The position numbers and the translations under genes are program-made. Below are positions 1-8,164 of a stretch of 64,000 nucleotides of DNA, piece after piece (positions within the stretch are counted from its first letter, which is position 1; each line of letters starts with the position of its first letter). The DNA is taken from the NCBI GenBank assembly GCA_964494345.1, contig CAZBSI010000002.1, positions 62,001 to 126,000 on the forward strand. Reading direction: 5' to 3'. The stretch is from DTKD01 sp964494345. GTDB taxonomy: Bacteria > Armatimonadota > UBA5829. The notes beneath the pieces are model-generated. The model was not told where the DNA came from. It worked only from the letters and a program-made list of their open reading frames with translations, and ran no database searches.

Positions 1-447
1 GGGCGGCTGGTCTGCATCTGTGAGGGAGTGCAGGAAAATCACCCGCACCGGGGCTGTTTGTGGATCACCGATAGCAAAGATGGCGGCAGGACATGGTCGT
101 TTCCACATAGAAAACTATGGGAACCGGCTGATCCGGATTTTAACGCCCTTGCGCCTTGGGTTGTGAAAATGTCGAATGGCATGCTGGTCGTCGTATTTAC
201 TACCGATGAAAACCGGGAAAGCCCGACAGAGGCGTCTACCGGTGTGCTGTTTCAGGACCTGAAATATCTCGTTAGCAAGGATAACGGGGCGAGTTGGCAG
301 GGGCCGTGGACTATTGATGACGGATATCCGATATTCTTTCCCGGAGCGTGCATTGTCAAAGACAAAGGCGGCAGGGAGGCCGTGGCAGTGCAGTATTTGA
401 CCAGATTTGGCCCCAAGTGCAGGTTGGGATGGGTTGTTGATGAGTAA
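1..447 (+). CDS. Sialidase-like (BNR/Asp-box) beta-propeller protein, C-terminal part
   Basis: The reading frame is open from base 1 to the stop at 445-447, so this is the 3' part of a gene that begins outside the window. Visible residues read GRLVCICEGV, then an Asp-box-like SKDGGRTWSF, then a second SKDNGASWQGPW block. Two Asp-box repeats spaced along beta-strand-rich sequence are typical of sialidases and related six-bladed propellers that act on exported glycans. The catalytic residues cannot be judged because most of the gene is missing. The stop overlaps the start of the following solute-binding protein by 8 bases, so the gene is probably the first visible member of the sugar-import operon and may supply or sense the imported sugar. 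A non-enzymatic propeller is equally possible. Confidence 0.7.
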   Translation, partial: GRLVCICEGVQENHPHRGCLWITDSKDGGRTWSFPHRKLWEPADPDFNALAPWVVKMSNGMLVVVFTTDENRESPTEASTGVLFQDLKYLVSKDNGASWQGPWTIDDGYPIFFPGACIVKDKGGREAVAVQYLTRFGPKCRLGWVVDE

Positions 448-1708
448 ACGAGTTATGCTCATAGTCGCGATTGTCGTGATAATATGCCTCATTTGCGGGT
501 GCGGGGAGAAGCGTGCGCAAGATAAGAAATCCGTGGTGCAGATCGAGTTTTGGAACGGGTTCACCGGGCCGGACGGCACAACTATGGAGCAAATCGTCCG
601 CGCTTTTAACGCCTCCCACCCGGATATTCGAGTGCGAATGCAGATAATCCCCTGGGGAACCTACTACGATAAGGTTACCCTGGGCCTGGCGTTTGGCGGT
701 GCGCCGGATGTGTTTGTGGTGCACGCAGACAGGCTGCCGGAGTATGCCGACCGATCGGCTCTTTATAAAATGGATGAATTGATGAGAAACGGCGGGATGT
801 CTGCGGGGGATTTTATGCCAAGGCCGTGGAAAGCGGCTAACTGGAAGGGCGCGCAATACGCAGTGCCGCTGGATTGCCACCCGATCGGGCTTTATTATAA
901 CGTCGACCTCTTCAAAAAGGCCGGGATAGTGGACTCCGACGGTCGAGCCAAACCCCCTGCCAATCTTGCAGAGTTTTTGGATGCGGCTGAAAAACTGACT
1001 GTTGACACCAACGGCGATGGTCGCCCGGATCAGTGGGGATATGTATTTACCTGGTTCAGAACGAACTATTATACCTATCTCAGCCAGTTTGGCGGGGATA
1101 TGATGACCTCAGACGGCAAAGAGTCCACTCTCGGCAGCACACAGGCACGGCAGGCGCTGGATTTGATGAGAGATTTCGTCTACACCCAACGAGTCGCTCC
1201 AAGCCCGGAGGGGCAGGATGCCTGGATCGGGTTTCTGACCGGCAAAGTCGGGATGGCGCTTGAAGGGATATACATGCTCTCCAGCCTTGAGGGTCAAAAG
1301 GGCCTGCACTTCGCTGGCGCGCCTTGCCCGGTTTTCGGCAATAAGTCCGGCGCATGGGCCAATTCGCATATGCTGGTGATGCCGTCGGATATTGAAGATG
1401 AAAAGAGGGATGCGGCCTGGGTGTTCATAAAATACCTGTCTGATACAAGCATAAAATGGGCGGAAGGCGGCCAGGTTCCGGTGCGCAGAAGCATTCTTGA
1501 ATCTGATGACTTCAAGCGGCTGACGGTGCAGTACGAATTCAGTAAACAGTTACCCTATATAAACTATATGCCATCGTCGATATCCCTCAATCAGGCGCTG
1601 CCGTTTTTTGATGCTGCTGTAGAGGCGGTGCTGTGCAATATCAAGCCGGCAGGTGAGGCCCTTGAGGAGGCGGACAGGCGGATAGGTGAGGTGATGAACA
1701 GGCAATGA
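440..1708 (+). CDS. ABC transporter sugar-binding lipoprotein (CUT1 family)
   Basis: A 422-residue extracellular solute-binding protein (SBP_bac_1 type). It starts MSKRVMLIVAIVVIICLICGC, a lipoprotein signal peptide ending in ICGC, so the mature protein should be lipid-anchored. I chose ATG 440 over an upstream in-frame start at 407 because it gives a clean signal peptide. Family hallmarks include the opening strand VQIEFWNGFTGPDG, the YDKVTLGLAFGGAPDVF block and the LYYNVDLFKKAG segment. A short DTNGDGRPDQWG stretch resembles a calcium-binding loop. It is followed with 4-base overlap by two permease genes, forming a carbohydrate importer. Substrate is not predictable from sequence alone; the sialidase-like neighbour suggests a glycan-derived sugar. 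Confidence 0.93.
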   Translation: MSKRVMLIVAIVVIICLICGCGEKRAQDKKSVVQIEFWNGFTGPDGTTMEQIVRAFNASHPDIRVRMQIIPWGTYYDKVTLGLAFGGAPDVFVVHADRLPEYADRSALYKMDELMRNGGMSAGDFMPRPWKAANWKGAQYAVPLDCHPIGLYYNVDLFKKAGIVDSDGRAKPPANLAEFLDAAEKLTVDTNGDGRPDQWGYVFTWFRTNYYTYLSQFGGDMMTSDGKESTLGSTQARQALDLMRDFVYTQRVAPSPEGQDAWIGFLTGKVGMALEGIYMLSSLEGQKGLHFAGAPCPVFGNKSGAWANSHMLVMPSDIEDEKRDAAWVFIKYLSDTSIKWAEGGQVPVRRSILESDDFKRLTVQYEFSKQLPYINYMPSSISLNQALPFFDAAVEAVLCNIKPAGEALEEADRRIGEVMNRQ

Positions 1709-2607
1709 AGGGTAATCAATGGCGAACCGCGGCGCTGTTCTTGACGCCGTATGGAGTACTGTTCAGCATCTTCGTATTGCTGCCGGTGCTGTATGGTTTT
1801 TATATCAGCCTGCACAAATGGCATATTCTGGCCCCGCATCCGGAGTTTATCGGGCTGCGCAACTATAGATTGGCGCTGTCGGACGATCTTTTCAGGATAG
1901 CGTTTATGCGCACGGCGTTTTATGTGGCGATGGTGGTGCCGGTCGGAAACGCGTTGTCGCTGCTGCTGGCGGTGGGTTTGAACCAGAATTACCGGGGCAC
2001 GGTGTTTTATAAGGTCGCGTTTTATATGCCGGTGGTGATGTCGGTGTCGGTAATCGCTATTTTATGGCGGTGGATATACAGCGCGGAGTTCGGCCTTTTG
2101 AACCATTATCTTGCGCAGATGACAGCTTTTGGGCATAAACTGGCTCCGTCAATCGCTCCTGCTTCTATAAAGCCCCAGTGGCTCAACAGCCCTGCCACCG
2201 CTATGCCGTCGATCGCTCTGATGAGTATATGGTGGGGCGCGGGGGGCAACATGCTTCTTTATTTTGCCGGTTTGAAAAATGTGCCGAGGGAGCTTTTGGA
2301 GGCCGCTGAAATCGACGGTGCGACACCGTGGCGCAGGTTCTGGTCGGTGAGCTGGCCGCTGCTGCGCCCGACGACTCTGTTTTGCCTGGTGATGTCGGTT
2401 ATAGCGTCGTTTCAGGTCTTTGGGCAGACGTATATCCTGACCGGTGGCGGGCCGTATTATTCGACGTTGACGGTCATTTTATATATGTATCAACAGGGCT
2501 TCGGGCTGTATCAACTCGGCTACGCATCGGCTGTGGGGTATCTTCTGTTTGCTGCGCTGCTGGTGTTTACCCTTATTCAATTTAAGCTGTTGGCGGTGAA
2601 ACAATGA
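1705..2607 (+). CDS. Sugar ABC transporter permease, MalF/UgpA type
   Basis: A 300-residue inner-membrane permease with about six hydrophobic segments, beginning with the LTPYGVLFSIFVLLPVLYGF helix. The EAA loop that docks the ATPase is visible near residue 205 as EAAEIDGATPWRRFWSVSWP, with the diagnostic EAA-DGA-P pattern. Start and the stop of the binding-protein gene overlap as ATGA, and the 3' end overlaps the next permease in the same way, implying translational coupling. It would pair with the following MalG-type subunit and the upstream lipoprotein. No ATP-binding subunit is encoded nearby, so a shared MsmX-like ATPase elsewhere is likely. Confidence 0.94.
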   Translation: MKGNQWRTAALFLTPYGVLFSIFVLLPVLYGFYISLHKWHILAPHPEFIGLRNYRLALSDDLFRIAFMRTAFYVAMVVPVGNALSLLLAVGLNQNYRGTVFYKVAFYMPVVMSVSVIAILWRWIYSAEFGLLNHYLAQMTAFGHKLAPSIAPASIKPQWLNSPATAMPSIALMSIWWGAGGNMLLYFAGLKNVPRELLEAAEIDGATPWRRFWSVSWPLLRPTTLFCLVMSVIASFQVFGQTYILTGGGPYYSTLTVILYMYQQGFGLYQLGYASAVGYLLFAALLVFTLIQFKLLAVKQ

Positions 2608-3446
2608 AGGGTCGTAAAAAAACGCCGCTCAGGCACGTGATTGCGCAACTGGTGATGTTCGCGGTTGCGCTGGTGATACTGGCTCCGATTATCTGGATGT
2701 TTTCGACTTCTTTGAAGCCAAACGACCAGATTTTGACCGCAACGCCGCGATGGCTGCCCAACCCGTTCTCTTTAGAGCATTTTCATAGATTATTTACACA
2801 GGCCGAGGACTTCCCGGTGGCGCGATGGCTGTTTAACAGCGCGTTTATCTCCTCCACCGTGACGATTCTGGTGCTGTGGATCACGAGTATGGCGGCTTAT
2901 GCGTTTTCGAGGCTGCATTATAAGGGCCGGGATGCGCTGTTTATAGCGGTGATAGCAACTATGATGATCCCCGCGCAGATCACGCTTATCCCCAGCTTTT
3001 TGATTGTGCAGAAGTTGGGATGGTTCAACAGCTACCAGGGGCTGATCGTGCCGGGGCTGGCCGGGGCGTTCGGGGTATTTTTGCTGCGGCAGTTCTTTTT
3101 GAGCATCCCAGTGGAGCTTGAAGAGGCTGCTTATATGGATGGGGCCGGGCCTGGGACGATATATTGGAAAGTGATCCTGCCGCTGGCCAAACCGGCGCTT
3201 GCAGCCCTTGCGATATTCACGTTTATCGGAGCGTGGAACGATTTCGTGTGGCCGTTGATTATCACAAACGATATCTCCATGCGCACCCTGCCGGTGGGGA
3301 TAATGATTTTTCAGGGTAGATATGTCACGGAATACGGCGCGACAATGGCGACTGCGGCGGTCTGCTCTGTGCCGACTATAATAGCTTTCCTGATCTTTCA
3401 GCGGCGAATCACCGAGGGAATCGCTATGACCGGGCTTAAACAGTAG
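2604..3446 (+). CDS. Sugar ABC transporter permease, MalG/UgpE type
   Basis: A 280-residue permease of the MalG branch. The N-terminal helix is followed by the characteristic IWMFSTSLKPNDQ segment and the periplasmic PNPFSLEHF motif. The EAA loop reads EEAAYMDGAGPGTIYWKVI and is followed by LPLAKPALAALAIF. It overlaps the upstream permease by four bases. It is the last gene of the operon: the next gene starts about 110 bases downstream with its own ribosome-binding site. I see no strong terminator between them. Confidence 0.94.
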   Translation: MKGRKKTPLRHVIAQLVMFAVALVILAPIIWMFSTSLKPNDQILTATPRWLPNPFSLEHFHRLFTQAEDFPVARWLFNSAFISSTVTILVLWITSMAAYAFSRLHYKGRDALFIAVIATMMIPAQITLIPSFLIVQKLGWFNSYQGLIVPGLAGAFGVFLLRQFFLSIPVELEEAAYMDGAGPGTIYWKVILPLAKPALAALAIFTFIGAWNDFVWPLIITNDISMRTLPVGIMIFQGRYVTEYGATMATAAVCSVPTIIAFLIFQRRITEGIAMTGLKQ

Positions 3447-3557
3447 GATTTTGGGAATAAAAATTGTTCTCTGGCTGCATTCTTGCGGTTGAGCTTGCAT
3501 CTTTCGGGGTAAGAATGATTTCACGTGGGTCAGGTTTCGCCGTGCAAGGAGGGCTAC

Positions 3558-4286
3558 GTGAACAGAAGAGAGTTTTTGCAGTATGCCGCCGGGGCAGTTG
3601 TCGCCCTTTCCGTGATGACTCCTGCAATGGCGCAATCGGATAATTCGACAAATCAAACTGGTTCGACAAACAATATCAATGGAGGAACTACTATGAAGCA
3701 CGAACTCCCACCACTTCCCTACGACTACAACGCATTGGAACCGCATTACGACGAACAAACGGTGCGGCTCCACCACGATAAACACCACGCGGCTTATGTG
3801 GCGGGCCAAAACAAGGCTGAAGAGATGCTGGAGGAGATACGCAAAACCGGAGACTTCGCCCAAATCCAGCACTGGGAGAAGCAGCTGGCGTTTCACGCAT
3901 CGGGAAATCAGATGCATACATTGTTTTGGCAGAATATGGCCCCGAACGCCGGTGGAGAGCCTGCTGGTGAGTTGATGAAGCAGATCGCGGCCGACTTCGG
4001 CAGCTTCGACAACTTCAAAAAGCAGTTCTCAGCCGCCGCAGCAGCAGTCGAAGGCAGCGGATGGGTGATGCTGGGCTGGATGCCGGACTATAAGAAACTC
4101 TATATTTTGCAGGTCGAGAATCACCAGAAGCTGGTTGTACCGGGAATCGAGCCTCTGCTGGCGCTGGACGTTTGGGAGCATGCGTATTATCTCAAATACC
4201 AGAACCGCAGGGCGGATTGGATTGAGGCCTGGTGGAATCTGGTAAACTGGCCGGATGTTCAAAAACGATTTGAAGCGGCACAATAA
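3558..4286 (+). CDS. Fe/Mn-family superoxide dismutase with Tat-like leader
   Basis: A 242-residue superoxide dismutase. Metal ligands are visible in LHHDKHHAAYV, in the QMHTLFW block, and in DVWEHAYYLKYQNRR. The second-shell position reads VENHQ, the His-containing form I associate with archaeal-type iron or cambialistic enzymes rather than the usual Gln, so metal preference is open. GTG 3558 follows a strong AAGGAGGG (3545-3552) at 5-base spacing and gives a leader NRREFLQYAAGAVVALS that looks like a twin-arginine signal. A second, in-frame ATG at 3693 has its own GGAGGA at 3681-3686 and begins MKHELPPLPYDYNALEPHY, exactly where family members normally start. Exported and cytoplasmic forms could both be made from one gene. 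Confidence 0.93.
   Translation: MNRREFLQYAAGAVVALSVMTPAMAQSDNSTNQTGSTNNINGGTTMKHELPPLPYDYNALEPHYDEQTVRLHHDKHHAAYVAGQNKAEEMLEEIRKTGDFAQIQHWEKQLAFHASGNQMHTLFWQNMAPNAGGEPAGELMKQIAADFGSFDNFKKQFSAAAAAVEGSGWVMLGWMPDYKKLYILQVENHQKLVVPGIEPLLALDVWEHAYYLKYQNRRADWIEAWWNLVNWPDVQKRFEAAQ
3681..3686 (+). promoter_or_regulatory. Internal Shine-Dalgarno within the superoxide dismutase gene
   Basis: GGAGGA lies 6 bases before an in-frame ATG at 3693-3695 inside the dismutase gene. Initiation here would produce a leaderless enzyme of 197 residues starting at the conventional family N-terminus. Sequence shows the site; use of it in vivo is inference. Confidence 0.55.
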
Positions 4287-4319
4287 CGGCTAAGCTTTTC
4301 TGCGCAGCCTTTGATTTGG

Positions 4320-4348
4320 ACGGGTGACGATAAACAATCGTCACCCGT
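4320..4348. terminator. Perfect 12-bp hairpin downstream of superoxide dismutase
   Basis: ACGGGTGACGAT and ATCGTCACCCGT pair over 12 bases around a 5-base AAACA loop, 33 bases after the dismutase stop. There is no following T-run, so it may be a transcript-stabilising 3' hairpin or a weak terminator. A closely related hairpin lies at 8123-8153. Confidence 0.55.
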
Positions 4349-4635
4349 TGCAGCACTGAGAGGCGGGCTTTAGTATAGTGCATCCTCTTGCCGATAACAT
4401 GACTGGGAGTCTTCCCGGCGCTTGGGGCTGGTAATATTACGGATTGACAAGGCTCATAAGGCATGGTACACCTTGTATAGTGACCATTGCTGTCACACGG
4501 CTTGTCCGGGCAGTAATTCCGCCGACAGCACAATCTAAAGTAATGATCCGTACCACAGGCCCGGCGCACAAAGTGCGGCGGGCGGTTTTGTCTATGCGAC
4601 CATTGGGTGAGTGCGCAAAATATAATAGGTGGAGT
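4349..4635. other. Intergenic region upstream of the large secreted protein
   Basis: About 290 bases without a convincing gene. It contains a TTGACA at 4444-4449 followed after 17 bases by TACACC (4467-4472), a possible but weak promoter for the downstream gene. The frame of the next gene is open back to 4444, but that extension is Arg-rich and not signal-peptide-like, so I treat it as noncoding. I found no riboswitch I could name. Confidence 0.35.
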
Positions 4636-7600
4636 ATGTCCTGGCTGCTGATCGGGTGTATGCTGGCGGCTTTGTGCTCGTGTGCCTGGGCAGGGGTCGC
4701 GGCATATCAGCTCGACGGCGGAAATAGCGTGCCTGCGCCAATCAGCTATTGGCTGAGCGGAGACGCCACCAGCGTCACGATAGAGATCATAGACGCAGTA
4801 ACCAACGCCGTCGTCTACACATTTCCCACCTTGACAGGCATCAATGCTACGAAAGGGTTCCACTCGGAAGCAGTCGTGTGGGACGGCAGCGCAAATGACG
4901 AGCCGATGGCCCCAGGCGGCAATTATAAGGTTCGAGCCACCGTAGTAAGCGACATGTCCTCCCCGGATATGAAGCTCAAACCTATCTGGGAAAGCTGCTC
5001 GGCAGACGGCAGCGACACTACGGACTGGCGCATCTACGGCATCGCTATGAACGCCAACCCAAACAGCCCGTTTTATGGCAGGGTTTATGTCGGCAACTAC
5101 ACCGCCGGCGGACACAGCAAGGCAATTCACGAGTTTAACCCCGACGGCACCGAGATCAGCCCTCCTCTACCTGTTCCAGGCGAAGGATTCGGCAACAGCG
5201 CACCGTGGGGGCTGTGTATCGATGCGGATGACCATATCTATGTTTCGGATAGATCCAACCCAGGAATATGGCAGTATCACTGGGACGGCTACGGATGGGT
5301 CCCAAGCCCCAAAATCACCGCAATTCCCGGCGGATCGATGTACAATCGCTACTTAGGATGCAGCTTTTCCACCGGGTCTGGTTTGAAGCTGGCTTATACA
5401 TATCAGGAAGGCGGCTCGGTTCGATTAGACACGGCCGAAGGCGACCCGCCGTCGTATTTCAACGTAGGCACGATACAAAGCGGCGCGGACTACCCGATGC
5501 AACTGGCCATAGACTCCACAGGTGCGGTCTACAGCGCGGCATACAGATCGGCGGCTCCGGCTGAGGGTGCGCTGCAGAAATGGGACTTTATCACCAGAAA
5601 CCTGGTAGCCACAAACCCGAACCTGACCCAGGCGATGGGGGTCTCGATCACTGTCGACGATTCCACAATGTGGCTGTGCAGGCCGACCGCATTTATCAGA
5701 GAAGCGGAGAAATGGCCGTTTTATAAGTTTCCGAAATCCCAGGCGATGACGATCTCGCCGTCCTCTGAGGATATGAAGAGATATAAATGGGGCACAGTGG
5801 TGCAGAAAAGCCAGTCGCCGCGGTATATATCCGCCGATGGAGGATCAAACCTCGCCGTGGCCGGCACCGACGGCAGCGCGACCGGTCAAGGCTCTGTTTT
5901 TGGATTGTATGCAGAACCAGCCGGGGAAAATGCCATCGAGGTGCGCATTGGGCGAAATATAATCGTCAAGGGCAGCAACCCGGTCATCACGGGCACACTC
6001 ACAGAAGCGATCTCCGGCAAACCGGCGGCAGGGGTTACGATTCGAGCGACCAAAGGGGACTATTACAGCGAAGCCGTCACCAACGCCAACGGCGTCTACA
6101 TTATCGACGTGATGCCCAACACAGGATATAGCGTGGCGCCAGTAGTCAACATTTACGGCAATACCCAGCCGACGGAATATAATATCCGATCGGATTGGCC
6201 CTCTGAATCGGGGATCACGGACTGGCCGCAGATCGTGGACGCAACCGACGGGGAGAAGATTGCCGACGGACGTGTCTGGCCTTTGGCCATTACCCAGGTC
6301 ACCTACGATTGGTCTGCGCGGGTTTACAGAGCAGGCGGACGACAGGTGTGCGTGATGGGCACGGTGCTGCGGCAGGCGGCAGACGCTTCCGTTACTCCAA
6401 AGCAAAAGGGTTTCAATGGATATTATTTCATCACCGATATGCTCGGCGCCCTCACACACGACACCCAACAGGCCGTGAAGGTCAACGTGTTCTCCACCGG
6501 TTCGGAGTGCAAAAAAGGGGATAAGATAATAGTAGTCGGCAACTACAATGTGCAGGCGAACTACAAACAGGGCGCAGTGACGCCGATCTCGACACCGACC
6601 ATAATCGCCCCTGACTGCGCTCTGCCGGAACCTCGCGATGCCACGAATATCGCACGTTCGTCGCTTTATGGCAACCTCATCGGCGGTTACTACGTGATGA
6701 AAAACACCACTATAACCCGCGTCGGCACAGCGGAAGATTTTTATGTCACGATTCGCAAAACTACCTCCGATCCGTCTCCTATTGAGTTCAGAATCGGAAT
6801 GGATACTATCGCGAGCAGCGGGGTTGCGTATCCGACGGTGAACCAGAAGATCGATATTTACGGAATACTCGACGAGATCGCGCCGTCCAACACGCTTAGG
6901 ACTCTCAAAGTCGGGGAGCCTGGAGACGCAGGGCTTCAGGGCATAGTCACGAAAGTCTCCGAAGCTAAAGCCAAACCCGACGAAGCTGATGTCGCTTTCG
7001 AGAATGCACAGGTGTCCGCTATTGCAGGTGCAGGGATTGGCGCACATACGGCATATATTGAGCAGCCAGACCGCAGCAGCGGCCTGCGGGTGGAGTTGTC
7101 GGATTTAATTGTGACCGATGTGGGCATCGGAGACCGCGTCGTGATACAGGGGAGAATGCAGACAACAGCCCACGGCGAAAGGTTTGTGTTGGCCCACAAG
7201 TTCAAGCGTAGCCAGACTGATGCAAGCGCCAGGCCGATTGACCCTGTCGGCATGAGCAATAAGGCAGCAGCGTCGGAGTTGGCATGCGGGCTGCTGATCA
7301 AGACCTGGGGCAAAGTGCGGGATGTGTCTGAGAACAGCTTCACCATCAGTGATGGCTCGCCTACTCCTATGAAAGTCTACTGCGGGTCGCTGGAGAAGCC
7401 TGAGCCTGGCAGGGTGGTCAGGTTGCGTGGAATCGTCTCAAAAGACGCGTCGGGACCGGTCTTGCTGATGAGAAACGAGCGGGTCGACTGGCAATATGGC
7501 GAGGCGGCATATCAACCCATACCACTGCCGGGCGCATATAAATATCCCAGAGATTTCCTCGTGATCGGGCCGTTTGCGGACGGCAATTCCGGGTCTCGCT

Positions 7601-8124
7601 CATATAGGTTGGATCACGATTTCATCTATGACGCCACCAATTATTATGACGAAGCGTCGGTGATGTATATGAACCCGGCCATCGGTCAGAGCATTGGCTC
7701 AAAAGCGTGGATTCGCAGCCAGCCGATCGGTGACAACGTGAAATTGGCTGAGCTGTATCCCGGCGACTTCTCAAACAAGACTTTTTATGCCCATGTGTGG
7801 ATTTATTCTTCGATGTGGGGCTATGTGGGGATGCGGATCGGCAGTTGCGACTCCGCTAAAGTGTACGTAAACGGTGGTTTGGCCTACACTACCTCACCCG
7901 CAGTCGGCAGAGTGGAGCAACAGGGTCAGGACGCGACTTATAACGGTTATTTCTATCCGGGACTTAACAGCGTTTTGATAAAAGTGGAGCACGGGACCAC
8001 CGGAAGTCCTGGCTTCGACGTGCAATTCGTGGATGCTTACGATCTTGGCTCTCCGAGTTGGGGAGGCGCGGTTCCTTTGCAAGGACTCGGCTATCTGCTG
8101 ACTGGGGATCAAATTCCATTTTGA
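4636..8124 (+). CDS. Large secreted multidomain protein (propeller, CarboxypepD_reg-like, OB-like repeats)
   Basis: A 1,162-residue exported protein. ATG 4636 follows GGTGGAG and begins a signal peptide, MSWLLIGCMLAALCSCAWA. Next come a FlgD/Ig-like strand block with VVWDGSANDEPMAPGGNYKV (about 60-100), a propeller-like region with DADDHIYVSDRSNPGIWQY (about 120-430), and a carboxypeptidase-regulatory-like domain, GTLTEAISGKPAAGVTIRA (about 449-515). Roughly four OB-like beta modules follow (about 560-950), the last containing PIDPVGMSNK and GLLIKTWGKVRD. A C-terminal jelly-roll-like region (about 968-1158) begins with FLVIGPFADGNSG. The late OB tail is shared with two other exported proteins in this window. 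A surface or extracellular adhesion or glycan-binding role is inferred; no catalytic motif is evident. Confidence 0.85.
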   Translation: MSWLLIGCMLAALCSCAWAGVAAYQLDGGNSVPAPISYWLSGDATSVTIEIIDAVTNAVVYTFPTLTGINATKGFHSEAVVWDGSANDEPMAPGGNYKVRATVVSDMSSPDMKLKPIWESCSADGSDTTDWRIYGIAMNANPNSPFYGRVYVGNYTAGGHSKAIHEFNPDGTEISPPLPVPGEGFGNSAPWGLCIDADDHIYVSDRSNPGIWQYHWDGYGWVPSPKITAIPGGSMYNRYLGCSFSTGSGLKLAYTYQEGGSVRLDTAEGDPPSYFNVGTIQSGADYPMQLAIDSTGAVYSAAYRSAAPAEGALQKWDFITRNLVATNPNLTQAMGVSITVDDSTMWLCRPTAFIREAEKWPFYKFPKSQAMTISPSSEDMKRYKWGTVVQKSQSPRYISADGGSNLAVAGTDGSATGQGSVFGLYAEPAGENAIEVRIGRNIIVKGSNPVITGTLTEAISGKPAAGVTIRATKGDYYSEAVTNANGVYIIDVMPNTGYSVAPVVNIYGNTQPTEYNIRSDWPSESGITDWPQIVDATDGEKIADGRVWPLAITQVTYDWSARVYRAGGRQVCVMGTVLRQAADASVTPKQKGFNGYYFITDMLGALTHDTQQAVKVNVFSTGSECKKGDKIIVVGNYNVQANYKQGAVTPISTPTIIAPDCALPEPRDATNIARSSLYGNLIGGYYVMKNTTITRVGTAEDFYVTIRKTTSDPSPIEFRIGMDTIASSGVAYPTVNQKIDIYGILDEIAPSNTLRTLKVGEPGDAGLQGIVTKVSEAKAKPDEADVAFENAQVSAIAGAGIGAHTAYIEQPDRSSGLRVELSDLIVTDVGIGDRVVIQGRMQTTAHGERFVLAHKFKRSQTDASARPIDPVGMSNKAAASELACGLLIKTWGKVRDVSENSFTISDGSPTPMKVYCGSLEKPEPGRVVRLRGIVSKDASGPVLLMRNERVDWQYGEAAYQPIPLPGAYKYPRDFLVIGPFADGNSGSRSYRLDHDFIYDATNYYDEASVMYMNPAIGQSIGSKAWIRSQPIGDNVKLAELYPGDFSNKTFYAHVWIYSSMWGYVGMRIGSCDSAKVYVNGGLAYTTSPAVGRVEQQGQDATYNGYFYPGLNSVLIKVEHGTTGSPGFDVQFVDAYDLGSPSWGGAVPLQGLGYLLTGDQIPF

Positions 8125-8153
8125 CGGGCGGCGACACGAAATCGCCACCCGTC
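8123..8153. terminator. Hairpin between convergent genes
   Basis: GACGGGCGGCGA pairs with TCGCCACCCGTC around a short loop, with one C-A mismatch. It overlaps the stop of the large secreted protein and lies just before the stop of the minus-strand nfnB-like gene, so it could serve both transcripts. It resembles the hairpin at 4320-4348, including a paired A/T to G/C substitution in the stem. Confidence 0.55.
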
Positions 8154-8164
8154 GGAACTTTCAA

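Noticed and set aside
2790..3917. Long minus-strand open frame (375 codons) opposite the permease and dismutase genes
   Set aside because: Composition is His/Arg/Ser-rich with no family motifs and it is antisense to two well-supported genes.
4560..4625. Possible c-di-GMP riboswitch before the large secreted protein
   Set aside because: A GCACAAAG-like word is present but the remaining conserved elements and stems are not.
4620..4625. TATAAT as promoter of the large secreted protein
   Set aside because: It overlaps the ribosome-binding region, 11 bases before the start, and has no -35 at proper spacing.
5845..7047. 400-codon minus-strand frame within the large secreted protein
   Set aside because: Antisense shadow; Arg/Cys-rich and without a domain signature.
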